Shown here: positions 1-6,961 of the stretch, piece by piece
Position numbering within the stretch: the stretch's first letter is position 1
Layout of the letters: each line of letters opens with the position of its first letter
Source of the DNA: Limisphaerales bacterium
Lineage (GTDB): Bacteria; Verrucomicrobiota; Verrucomicrobiia; Limisphaerales; UBA11358
Direction of reading: 5' to 3'
Length of the DNA stretch: 16,926 nucleotides
Assembly: GCA_003455565.1 (NCBI GenBank)
Contig: DMQW01000173.1
Span: 1-16,926, forward strand
Notes under the pieces: generated by a model
The model's input: the letters and a program-made list of their open reading frames with translations, nothing else
Told to the model about the DNA's origin: nothing
The model's database searches: none
Translations under genes and position numbers: made by a program

Positions 1-135
1 TGTTTTTCACACAGGCTCTTCAGCCCGCTTCACCATCCGCAATGACCAGACGCTGGAAATAACGGAGTCACTTTCGATTCGTAAACTGAAGCGGCGTGAA
101 CGCGCTCCGTTGGTAAAACTGATTTTGCGTGCGCG

Positions 136-161
136 GCAAAGTTTTTTTGGTAAAACTTTGC
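136..161 (+). promoter_or_regulatory. Perfect 10-bp hairpin abutting the start codon of the DUF47 gene
   Basis: Bases 136-145 (GCAAAGTTTT) are the exact reverse complement of 152-161 (AAAACTTTGC), with a 6-base loop. The stem ends four bases before the ATG at 166, so in mRNA it would cover the place where a ribosome-binding site should lie. No Shine-Dalgarno sequence is visible there. The 11-base word TTGGTAAAACT also occurs at 110-120 and again at 147-157, inside the hairpin. The hairpin could control translation of the phosphate genes or be a remnant of a small repeat. It lacks a T-run after the stem, so it is not a standard terminator on the + strand. Confidence 0.45.
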
Positions 162-165
162 GCGC

Positions 166-795
166 ATGTTTTCCATCCAGCAACTTTTCAGCAAAGGCGA
201 TCGTTTCCAGCAACTGCTCGAAGCCGCCGCCGAGGAATCGCACGAAAGCGTCCGGCTCGTCATTGAGTTGATGAAGTCGCCGCGCAACACGCAGAACCTT
301 GACGACCTCATTCTCGCGCGCCGCAAGGAAAAGAAAATCTCCGAACAAATCAGCAACGAACTGGTGAAGACCTTCATCACCGGCCTCGAACGCGAAGACA
401 TCGAGGCGCTGGCGCGCGGGCTTTTCCGCATTCCCAAGACCGCCGAAAAACTCGCCGAACGTCTTGTGATGGCCGGCCATCATCTGGACGGAATTGATTT
501 CTCCAGACAGGCCGACATGATGATCAAGGCCACCGATGCGATCCATGAAATGGTCAAGCAGCTTCGTGACTTGGAGGACATGGAAAAGATGCAGACGTTC
601 AACGACCGGCTCCAGCTCGTCGAAGTCGAGGCTGACAAATACATGAACGAACTGCTCCGCGATCTTTACGGCGGCAAATATGACGCCATCCGCGCCATTG
701 TCGTCCGCGACGTTTATGAGCTGATGGAAAAGGTCGTTGACCGCTGTCACGACGCCGGCAACGTCGTCATGCAAATCATCCTGAAAAATTCCTGA
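166..795 (+). CDS. DUF47 / PhoU-like phosphate transport accessory protein (Pit accessory protein)
   Basis: The 209-residue, all-helical, charged soluble protein matches the DUF47 family (TIGR00153 type) in length and character. It opens with FSIQQLFSKGDRFQQLLEAA and contains acidic helical stretches rich in D, E and H, such as VMAGHHLDGIDFSRQADMM and a C-terminal VDRCHDAGNVV. Such residues bind metal clusters in PhoU-fold proteins. Family members are usually encoded next to a PiT permease and are thought to modulate phosphate uptake. Here the PiT gene follows after a 6-base gap, so the two are almost certainly co-transcribed. The ATG at 166 is the natural family start, but no ribosome-binding site is visible, and a perfect hairpin ends four bases upstream. 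The function assignment rests on family resemblance. Confidence 0.85.
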   Translation: MFSIQQLFSKGDRFQQLLEAAAEESHESVRLVIELMKSPRNTQNLDDLILARRKEKKISEQISNELVKTFITGLEREDIEALARGLFRIPKTAEKLAERLVMAGHHLDGIDFSRQADMMIKATDAIHEMVKQLRDLEDMEKMQTFNDRLQLVEVEADKYMNELLRDLYGGKYDAIRAIVVRDVYELMEKVVDRCHDAGNVVMQIILKNS

Positions 796-801
796 CGCGC
801 G

Positions 802-1893
802 ATGCTCCTCATTCTGCTCGTCATTTTCATCGCCCTGGTGTTCACCTACATCAACGGCTTTCACGACACGGCCAACTCCATCGCCACCGTTGTCTCGACC
901 AAAGTTCTTACGCCGCGTCAGGCCGTCCTGCTCGCCGCCGTGACCAATCTCATCGGTGCATTTTTCGGAACCGCCGTCGCCACGACCATCGCGTCCGGCC
1001 TCGTGGACGCGCAAGTCGCGACCATGCCCGTGTTGTGCTGCGCGCTGATCGCCGCCATCGTCTGGAGCCTGCTGACGTGGTGGTTTGGCCTGCCTTCCAG
1101 TTCATCGCACGCGCTCGTCGGCGGACTTTGCGGCGCGGTGCTCGCCGCCTCCAGCAACCGCTGGTCGTCCATCATCTGGTCCATTCCTAATAAGGAGCAT
1201 TGGTGGCTGGGCAAAGGCATCCTGTGGAAAGTCATCGTGCCGATGGTCACTTCGCCCATCGTCGGATTCGTCGTCGGTTTCATCGTCATGGGCCTGCTGT
1301 ATTTTCTGCTGCGCAACTGGCGGCCCGTCACGGTCAACCGTGTCTTCGGCAAACTGCAATTATTCAGCGCGGGCTACATGGGCTTTGCTCACGGCACGAA
1401 CGACGCGCAAAAAACGATGGGCATCATCGCCCTCGCGCTTGTCGCCGGCACCGCTTCCGGCAGTTTCGACTCGCTGCCCGGCTGGCTTTCATTCCTGAAA
1501 ACTCCCGCGCCAGCCGCCGGTCAATCGCTCCATATCGCAACGTGGATAAAAATCCTTTGCGCGCTGACCATGTGTGCCGGAACCGCCGCCGGTGGCTGGC
1601 GCATCATCCGGACACTGGGCCACAAAATGGTGAAACTCCATCCTGTTCATGGTTTCGCAGCGGAAGCGACCGGCGCGAGCGTGCTGTTCACGGCGGCGCA
1701 TTTCGGGATGCCCGTCTCCACTACACACGCCATCACGACCTCCATCATGGGCGTCGGCTGCGCGAAGGGTTTCAACGCGCTCAAGTTAAGCGTCGTCGAA
1801 CGCATCCTCTGGGCCTGGGTGCTGACGCTGCCCGCCAGTGCCGCCGCCGCCTACGCGCTGGTCAACATCGCCCGCTCACTCGGCTGGCTGTGA
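802..1893 (+). CDS. pit: PiT-family inorganic phosphate permease
   Basis: This 363-residue integral membrane protein carries both PiT signature repeats. The N-terminal copy is NGFHDTANS at about residues 18-26, and the second is GFAHGTNDAQKTMG at about 194-207. Multiple hydrophobic segments fill the rest. PiT proteins take up phosphate (as metal-phosphate) with H+ or Na+ across the inner membrane. They are also a known entry route for arsenate, a phosphate analogue. The gene sits 6 bases after the DUF47 gene and 85 bases before arsR. Its position beside an arsenic cluster may be functional (choice of phosphate uptake system under arsenate stress) or incidental. The sequence shows no obvious regulatory link to ArsR, because the operator candidate lies downstream of this gene. 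Confidence 0.93.
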   Translation: MLLILLVIFIALVFTYINGFHDTANSIATVVSTKVLTPRQAVLLAAVTNLIGAFFGTAVATTIASGLVDAQVATMPVLCCALIAAIVWSLLTWWFGLPSSSSHALVGGLCGAVLAASSNRWSSIIWSIPNKEHWWLGKGILWKVIVPMVTSPIVGFVVGFIVMGLLYFLLRNWRPVTVNRVFGKLQLFSAGYMGFAHGTNDAQKTMGIIALALVAGTASGSFDSLPGWLSFLKTPAPAAGQSLHIATWIKILCALTMCAGTAAGGWRIIRTLGHKMVKLHPVHGFAAEATGASVLFTAAHFGMPVSTTHAITTSIMGVGCAKGFNALKLSVVERILWAWVLTLPASAAAAYALVNIARSLGWL

Positions 1894-1952
1894 ACTGGAG
1901 CTAAATTATCAAAATAAATCTTGTCACACCGCCTCACGCGTGCGACTTTTAC

Positions 1953-1968
1953 TTCGTCATTTGACGAA
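1953..1968 (+). promoter_or_regulatory. Candidate ArsR operator (TTCGTCA-TT-TGACGAA)
   Basis: A 7-base arm at 1953-1959 (TTCGTCA) is perfectly repeated in inverted orientation at 1962-1968 (TGACGAA) around a 2-base centre. It lies 10 bases before the arsR start. ArsR/SmtB repressors bind short imperfect dyads in their own promoter, so autoregulation of the ars operon is the natural reading. A TTGTCA hexamer at 1921-1926 could be a -35 element, but I see no convincing -10 element at normal spacing. The dyad would then overlap the RNA polymerase footprint or the transcript start. The palindrome is directly seen; its role is inferred. Confidence 0.6.
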
Positions 1969-1978
1969 ATAACATCTT

Positions 1979-2347
1979 ATGCGCGACTTCATGGCCATCA
2001 CCAAGGCGTTGTCCGACCCGAACCGGGTGCGGATACTGCTCGCACTCCGGCGAAAGGAATTGTGCGTCTGCCAGATCACCGAGCTGTTCGGCTTCGCGCC
2101 GTCCACTGTCTCCAAGCATCTTTCCATTTTGCATCACGCCGGTTTGATTTTGTCGCGCAAGTCGGAACGCTGGGTTTATTACCGCCTGCCCGACAAACAC
2201 GCGACCATCGCCGTCCGCGAGGCGCTGGACTGGGTTCATAAATCGCTCGCCAAGACGGATGAAACCCAGACCGACGCGAAAAAGTTGAAACAGATTTTGA
2301 AGACCGATCTCGCCGTCATCTGCCGCCGGCAAAAAATGTTGAACTGA
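1979..2347 (+). CDS. arsR: ArsR-family arsenic-responsive transcriptional repressor
   Basis: This 122-residue winged-helix protein has the classic ArsR layout. A metal-site helix carries ELCVCQITE (C29 and C31), followed by the recognition helix PSTVSKHLSILHHAGL and the wing segment SRKSERWVYYRL. The R773-type site has a third cysteine three residues after the second (CVCxxC), and here that position is T34. A separate cysteine, C115, lies near the C-terminus in a VICRRQK segment and could supply the third thiolate. ArsR represses its operon until As(III) or Sb(III) binds. The 16-bp dyad 10 bases upstream is the likely operator. The gene opens the ars cluster and is followed after 4 bases by the arsM-arsD fusion. 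The ATG at 1979 is chosen; a second ATG at 1991 is possible. Confidence 0.93.
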   Translation: MRDFMAITKALSDPNRVRILLALRRKELCVCQITELFGFAPSTVSKHLSILHHAGLILSRKSERWVYYRLPDKHATIAVREALDWVHKSLAKTDETQTDAKKLKQILKTDLAVICRRQKMLN

Positions 2348-2351
2348 TTTT

Positions 2352-3587
2352 ATGAGCGCCATCCTAACTGACGAACAAAACGACTCCGTGCGCAAAATGG
2401 TGCGCGCAGGCTATACCAAGATCGCGCAGGAAACCTCCGCTGGCTGTTGCAGTCCGGGCGTCTCCTGCTGCGGTTCCGCGCCGCCGGATGCGGACAAGCT
2501 TGCCCGTGAACTCGGTTACTCCATCGAAGAACTCAAAGCGTTGCCCGACGGCGCGAACCTGGGACTTTCCTGCGGCAACCCCGCCGCGCTTGCCGCGTTG
2601 AGACCCGGTGAAGTGGTCCTCGATCTCGGCAGCGGTGGCGGCTTTGACGTGTTCATCGCCGGACGGAAAGTTGGCGCCACCGGCCGCGCCATCGGCGTGG
2701 ACATGACGCCGGAAATGCTTGGCAAGGCGCGACGCAACATCGCCAGTTACCGCAAGGAAACCGATTTGGATAACGTCGAATTCCGCCTCGGTGAAATCGA
2801 ACACCTGCCCGTCGCCGACAATTCCGTGGACGCCATCATCTCCAACTGCGTCATCAACCTCTCGCCCGACAAGGCGCAGGTCTGGCGCGAGATGGCACGC
2901 GTGCTAAAACCCGGTGGCCGCGTGGCCGTTTCCGACTTGGCGCTTCTGAAGCCGCTGCCGCCTGCCATCCTGGAAATGGTCGAGGCGTTGGTAGGCTGTG
3001 TGGCGGGCGCGGTGCTCGTGTCGGAAACCGAGGGCATGGCAAAGGAAGCCGGCCTGGTGGACACCTTGCTCAAGGCCAAGTCAGACTACATTGACGGCCT
3101 GGTGGATTGGCAGGCCCCGCTCTACCAGAAGATCATTGCGAACCTGCCGACTGGAGCGAAGCCGGGCGATTATATCACGAGCCTCGAAATCACGGCCTGC
3201 AAGCCCGCCCAAGCCGCTCCTAGTTTCCTCAAGCGTCAACCTTTGACCCAGCCAATGCCCAGGCTCGAAGTATTTGACCCGGCCATGTGTTGCTCCACCG
3301 GCCTCTGCGGCACCGAGATTGATCCGGCGCTGGTCAGCTTTGCCGCCCTGCTCACACAGTTGAGTCAGAAGGGCGTGAAGGTGGAGCGCTACAACCTAGG
3401 GCAACAGCCGATGGCCTTCGTGCAGAACCCAACGGTGAAGGCGCTGCTGGACAAGGAAGGCGTGACCGCACTGCCGTTGATCCTGATTAACGGCGCGGTC
3501 CACCTGAAAGGCCGCTATCTGACTGACGCTGAGCGCGAGACTTTTTCCCGTGCGGCCCTAGGGGAGAGTGAAGTGGTGTCGTCGTGA
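2352..3587 (+). CDS. arsM: Arsenite methyltransferase fused to a C-terminal ArsD metallochaperone domain
   Basis: A single uninterrupted 411-residue frame joins two proteins. Residues 1 to about 284 are ArsM, a SAM-dependent As(III) methyltransferase. It has SAM motif I DLGSGGGFD (91-99), the three catalytic cysteines C74 (GLSCGNP), C166 (SNCVINL) and C216 (VGCVAGA), and an N-terminal Cys cluster CCSPGVSCCG (32-41). ArsM normally ends near ITACKP, as seen at 280-285. A linker of about 17 residues follows, then ArsD from about 302, with its As(III)-binding triad CCSTGLC (C313, C314, C319) and the family segments ERYNLGQQPMAFVQNP and ALPLILINGAVHLKGRYL. ArsD hands As(III) to ArsA. A Met at 302 (ATG 3255) could allow separate ArsD synthesis, but it has no visible ribosome-binding site. 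The stop overlaps a GTG that begins an arsA remnant. Confidence 0.9.
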   Translation: MSAILTDEQNDSVRKMVRAGYTKIAQETSAGCCSPGVSCCGSAPPDADKLARELGYSIEELKALPDGANLGLSCGNPAALAALRPGEVVLDLGSGGGFDVFIAGRKVGATGRAIGVDMTPEMLGKARRNIASYRKETDLDNVEFRLGEIEHLPVADNSVDAIISNCVINLSPDKAQVWREMARVLKPGGRVAVSDLALLKPLPPAILEMVEALVGCVAGAVLVSETEGMAKEAGLVDTLLKAKSDYIDGLVDWQAPLYQKIIANLPTGAKPGDYITSLEITACKPAQAAPSFLKRQPLTQPMPRLEVFDPAMCCSTGLCGTEIDPALVSFAALLTQLSQKGVKVERYNLGQQPMAFVQNPTVKALLDKEGVTALPLILINGAVHLKGRYLTDAERETFSRAALGESEVVSS

Positions 3588-3724
3588 AACTGCCACTCTA
3601 CCAAACCGATCCCGCCCGCGCGACTCGCTACCCGTTTTTCACCGGCAAAGGCGGCGTGGGCAAACTTAGCGAATGCTGTGGTAATGACGGTCAACATAAA
3701 CAAAAAAAGAAAAATGAACTATGA
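3584..3724 (+). pseudogene. arsA: N-terminal remnant of an arsA ATPase gene, broken after Walker A
   Basis: A GTG at 3584 overlaps the stop of the ArsM-ArsD gene (GTGA), the coupling expected for arsD-arsA. The frame encodes 46 residues. They include ATRYPFFTGKGGVGK, 13 of 15 identical to the Walker A region of the intact ArsA downstream (PTRYLFFTGKGGVGK). Immediately after the lysine the match ends. The rest (LSECCGND, then an A-rich lysine-rich tail) is not ArsA, and a stop follows at 3722-3724. At the DNA level, 3621-3664 matches 5199-5242 at 39 of 44 positions, while the segments upstream of this do not align well. The stub therefore comes from a different arsA lineage, not a recent exact duplication. 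It is too short to be an ATPase. Confidence 0.75.
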
Positions 3725-4401
3725 ATACATCAAATGAAAACATGAAACCAGAGAGCAATACGGATTTGCTGAAACAAAAGGCGGCTGGCTGTGATGCTGG
3801 ATGCGGTTGCCATACCACCAGCACGCCGGGCAAAAACCGTTGGGTGATCGGCGTCATTGTGCTGGTGGCCGCCGGTGCCTTGGTGGCGCGCGCGGTGATA
3901 AAGAACGACGGGGCGTCCATCAAGGCGACTCCGCCAGCGTTTGCGACGCTCGCCGCATTACCGACGCCGGCAAGCGATAGTGGCAGTGCCACGAACTCAG
4001 GCGCGGCGGCCCCAACGACAGAGAAGATTTTGGAACCGATCGGGTCGTTTTCCGATTTGAATGCCTTGGTCGTCAAGCCGGATGCCGTTTTCGTCTATCT
4101 GCCGGGCAAGGAAGAGACTTCGGCCACACCGCCTTTGAAGGCGCTGCAAGACGCGGCATTGTCAATTGAACGGAATGGAGGTCAGACGTGCCGACTTTTC
4201 ATACTGAAGGCCGGCGCATCCGATTACGATCAGATTGCCGGGAGAATCACCTTTCCAGGCGTTCTGGCGGCGGTCAAAGGGCGCGGGATGAGTGCGGTTT
4301 CCGGCGACATCACGGAATCGAAACTGGTGCAGGGATATGTTGCCGCGTCAAGCGCCGGCGGCTGCGGTCCATCGGCCGGAACTGGCTGCTGCCCCAAGTG
4401 A
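3721..4401 (+). CDS. Membrane-anchored Cys-rich protein with a probable thioredoxin-like domain
   Basis: I do not recognise a named family for this 226-residue protein. A soluble N-terminus carries CDAGCGCH (residues 24-31), followed by one hydrophobic segment at about 40-59 (WVIGVIVLVAAGALVARAVI). A Ser/Ala/Thr/Pro-rich linker runs to about residue 105. Then comes an alpha/beta domain with a strand DAVFVYLPGK, a lone C157, and a FPGVLAAVKGRG segment that resembles the cis-proline loop of thioredoxin folds, without a CxxC. The C-terminus is again Cys-rich (CGPSAGTGCC, C215, C223, C224). The likely topology puts one Cys cluster on each side of the membrane. The position between the arsA remnant and the CcdA-like gene suggests a thiol-metalloid or electron-transfer role (inferred). 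The start is ATG 3721; ATG 3742 is an alternative. Confidence 0.7.
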   Translation: MNTSNENMKPESNTDLLKQKAAGCDAGCGCHTTSTPGKNRWVIGVIVLVAAGALVARAVIKNDGASIKATPPAFATLAALPTPASDSGSATNSGAAAPTTEKILEPIGSFSDLNALVVKPDAVFVYLPGKEETSATPPLKALQDAALSIERNGGQTCRLFILKAGASDYDQIAGRITFPGVLAAVKGRGMSAVSGDITESKLVQGYVAASSAGGCGPSAGTGCCPK

Positions 4402-4421
4402 GGCAAATAGAGGACAACGCC

Positions 4422-5123
4422 ATGCGTGAATCCATCATCAACACGCTCCAATCGGCCAGCATGGGGCCGGCGGCGTTGCCGCTGGCTTTTCTGTTGGGAT
4501 TGGTGAGCGCCTTGGCCAGCGCTTGTTGCACCCTGCCCGCGATGGGAATGCTGGTGACCTACTCGGGCACACGTGAAGACGCCAACCGGAAAACGGCCTT
4601 CGCGTCGGCGATCTCGTTCATGATCGGCACCACGCTGGCGCTGATTGTTCTCGGTTTCGTCGCTGGGTTCGTGGGGCAGGCCGCGCAGGCGCTGTTGGGC
4701 AGATATTGGAAGCTGTTTGCGGGCATTGTCGCGGTCGTCTTGGGATTGGTCGCGCTCAAATTGTTGCCATTCAAACTGCCGCAGTTGGGTCGCAAGACGG
4801 AAATGCGTTCCGCTGTTCCGGGGATGCTGGGCACGGTGATGGTGGGGTTGTTGATGGGCGGCGGTGTGGCGGCAGCGTCCCTGCCGTGCAACCCCGGAAT
4901 TTTCATCGTCATCGGGGCGAGCATCTTGATGGGGCATACGCTCTGGGGCATGGTGCTGATGGCGGCGTTCGGCGTGGGTTTCAGTCTGCCGCTCGGTGCT
5001 ATTCTCTTTGGCGTGTCTTTCGGAAAGGCATCCATCAAAGCGCAAAAGGCGGAGGCGGCAATCCGAGTCGTCGCGGGCGTTCTGCTCGTCTGTGCGGGAT
5101 TCTATTTGTTGGCAACGTTCTAA
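4422..5123 (+). CDS. CcdA/DsbD-like cytochrome c biogenesis-type membrane protein (first copy)
   Basis: This 233-residue protein has about six hydrophobic helices and the paired half-site cysteines of the CcdA/DsbD transmembrane family. The first site is SACCTLP (C35, C36), the second SLPCNPGIF (C156). These proteins pass electrons from cytoplasmic thioredoxin across the inner membrane to extracytoplasmic thiol proteins. The ATG at 4422 is preceded by a clear AGAGGA ribosome-binding site, one of the few good ones in the window. It begins 20 bases after the Cys-rich membrane protein stops. That neighbour is a possible electron acceptor. A second, divergent family member lies at 8494-9192. The family call is firm; a role in keeping As-binding thiols reduced is inference. 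Confidence 0.87.
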   Translation: MRESIINTLQSASMGPAALPLAFLLGLVSALASACCTLPAMGMLVTYSGTREDANRKTAFASAISFMIGTTLALIVLGFVAGFVGQAAQALLGRYWKLFAGIVAVVLGLVALKLLPFKLPQLGRKTEMRSAVPGMLGTVMVGLLMGGGVAAASLPCNPGIFIVIGASILMGHTLWGMVLMAAFGVGFSLPLGAILFGVSFGKASIKAQKAEAAIRVVAGVLLVCAGFYLLATF

Positions 5124-5125
5124 AA

Positions 5126-6961
5126 ATGACTACTCAAACCACGAACGCCGAAACGCTCCGCACGCCCGCTGATTCCTTCAGTGCCTTTCTGGAATCACCG
5201 ACGCGCTACCTGTTTTTCACCGGCAAGGGTGGTGTGGGCAAAACGTCGCTTTCGTGCGCCACGGCCTTGAAACTCTCCGAAGCCGGCAGACGCGTGCTGC
5301 TGGTAAGCACCGACCCGGCTTCCAATCTGGATGAAGTGCTGGAGACGAAACTCACGAACAAGCCCACGTCCATCGCGGGTGCGCCGGGGTTCGACGCGAT
5401 GAACATCAATCCGGTCGAAGCCGCCGACGCCTATCGCGAACGCTTGATTGGTCCGATGCGCGGATTGCTGCCCGAGGCGGCGCTCCGCAACATGGAGGAG
5501 CAGCTTTCAGGATCATGCACGGTCGAGATCGCGGCCTTCGATGAGTTCTCCGGTCTGATCGGAAACCCAGACGCAGCGAAGGGCTACGACCACGTCATCT
5601 TTGACACCGCGCCGACCGGTCACACATTGCGGCTGATGAGTCTGGCGAAGGCGTGGGATCAATTCCTCGACAACAACACCAGCGGCACATCCTGTCTCGG
5701 ACCTCTCGCTGGTTTGGAAAAGCAGCGTGCCGTCTATGAAGGCACCGTTAAAACTTTGGCCGACGCCTCGGCCACGACGCTCGTGCTCGTCAGCCGTCCG
5801 CAGCTCGCCGCCCTGCGCGAGGCGGAGCGCACTTCAAAAGAACTGCGTGCGCTCGGTGTGGGCAATCAATGCCTCATCATCAACGGCATCTTTGAAACGC
5901 GCTGTGCCGAGGACTTGACCTCGCAAGCGATGCAGCAACGCGGCCACGCAGCACTGAAGGCGGCGAAAGATTTTATCGCCAGTCTTCCGAGTTTCGTCGT
6001 GCCGTTGCGGCCCATCAACATTCTCGGCCTCGGCGGTCTGCGCGTGCTGTTGGATGGCGATGTGATCGCTGCCTTTGTTCCCGGGCTTGTGAACAACTGG
6101 AATCCGCCAGACATGGAGAGCCTCGAAACGCTCGTAACCGACATCGAAAAGCAAGGCAGCGGAGTCATCATGACGATGGGCAAAGGCGGCGTCGGCAAAA
6201 CGACGATGGCCGCCGCCATCGCGGTGATGCTGGCGCGTCGCGGTCATGCGGTGCATTTGAGCACGACCGATCCCGCCGCGCATGTGGCGCAGACTTTGGC
6301 GGGTCAGGTGGCTGGACTCACGCTCAGCAAAATTGATCCCGCAGTGGAGACCGCTGCTTATCAAGATGAAGTCATGCGCGCTCAAGGCGCGACGATGGAC
6401 AAAGCTGGCCGCGCGTTGCTGGAGGAAGATTTGCGCTCGCCCTGCACGGAAGAAATTGCGGTGTTCCGCGCCTTCGCCCGCGAGGTGGGACAAGGAACAA
6501 ATCGCTTCGTCGTTCTCGACACCGCCCCCACCGGTCACACCCTGCTCCTGCTGGACGCCAGCGAGGCCTACAACCGCGAATTGCAACGCCAGACGCGCAG
6601 CACGCAGCCAGAGGAAGTGCTGCGACTGTTGGAGCGGTTGCGCGATCCTGCCTTCACGCGCATTCTGCTCGTGACCTTGCCTGAGGCGACGCCCGTGCAT
6701 GAGGCGGCGGAATTACAGGAGGATTTGCGCCGCGCGCACATCGAACCGTTCGCGTGGGTCATCAACCAAAGCCTGCTCCACAGCAGCTCGTGCGATCCGC
6801 TGCTCCAACGCCGCGAGGAAGCCGAGCATCGTTACTTGCGCGAAGTGGTGGAGAAACAATCCACCCGCACCGCGTGGCTGCCCTGGCAAGCGGAAGAGCC
6901 TGTCGGCCCTGACGCGCTGGCGCAACTCGCTTCAGCCACACTCCACACTTCCACTTTATGA
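5126..6961 (+). CDS. arsA: ArsA arsenite-translocating ATPase, two fused ATPase halves
   Basis: This 611-residue protein has the duplicated A1/A2 architecture of bacterial ArsA. The Walker A motifs are FTGKGGVGKT (31-40) and MGKGGVGKTT (351-360). Each half has the DTAPTGHTL signal motif (160-168 and 465-473). The three As(III)-binding cysteines of the plasmid R773 enzyme have counterparts at C131 (SGSCTVEI), C190 (TSCLGPLAG) and C440 (RSPCTEEI). ArsA receives As(III) from ArsD and couples ATP hydrolysis to export through ArsB, or Acr3 in some operons. Acr3 is the only arsenite permease here. The start chosen is ATG 5126, two bases after the CcdA-like stop. The frame is open further upstream, but that part overlaps the CcdA-like gene. 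The stop overlaps the next start (ATGA). Confidence 0.95.
   Translation: MTTQTTNAETLRTPADSFSAFLESPTRYLFFTGKGGVGKTSLSCATALKLSEAGRRVLLVSTDPASNLDEVLETKLTNKPTSIAGAPGFDAMNINPVEAADAYRERLIGPMRGLLPEAALRNMEEQLSGSCTVEIAAFDEFSGLIGNPDAAKGYDHVIFDTAPTGHTLRLMSLAKAWDQFLDNNTSGTSCLGPLAGLEKQRAVYEGTVKTLADASATTLVLVSRPQLAALREAERTSKELRALGVGNQCLIINGIFETRCAEDLTSQAMQQRGHAALKAAKDFIASLPSFVVPLRPINILGLGGLRVLLDGDVIAAFVPGLVNNWNPPDMESLETLVTDIEKQGSGVIMTMGKGGVGKTTMAAAIAVMLARRGHAVHLSTTDPAAHVAQTLAGQVAGLTLSKIDPAVETAAYQDEVMRAQGATMDKAGRALLEEDLRSPCTEEIAVFRAFAREVGQGTNRFVVLDTAPTGHTLLLLDASEAYNRELQRQTRSTQPEEVLRLLERLRDPAFTRILLVTLPEATPVHEAAELQEDLRRAHIEPFAWVINQSLLHSSSCDPLLQRREEAEHRYLREVVEKQSTRTAWLPWQAEEPVGPDALAQLASATLHTSTL

Noticed and set aside
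2..265. Open + strand frame from the window edge that might be the tail of an upstream gene
   Set aside because: It runs about 100 bases into the DUF47 coding region, has no recognisable content, and the end of any real upstream gene cannot be placed.
7..1014. Long minus-strand open frame (335 codons) opposite the DUF47 and PiT genes
   Set aside because: It is rich in D, E, H and G with no recognisable domain, and it mirrors the codon pattern of two clear + strand genes. It is an antisense shadow.
3255..3587. Separate arsD gene starting at the internal ATG
   Set aside because: No ribosome-binding site precedes it and the ArsM frame continues without a stop, so a fusion is the simpler reading. 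Kept only as an alternative.
4706..5125. Upstream extension of the arsA frame
   Set aside because: It overlaps the CcdA-like gene in another frame and encodes an R/G-rich sequence unlike ArsA. The family N-terminus starts at 5126.
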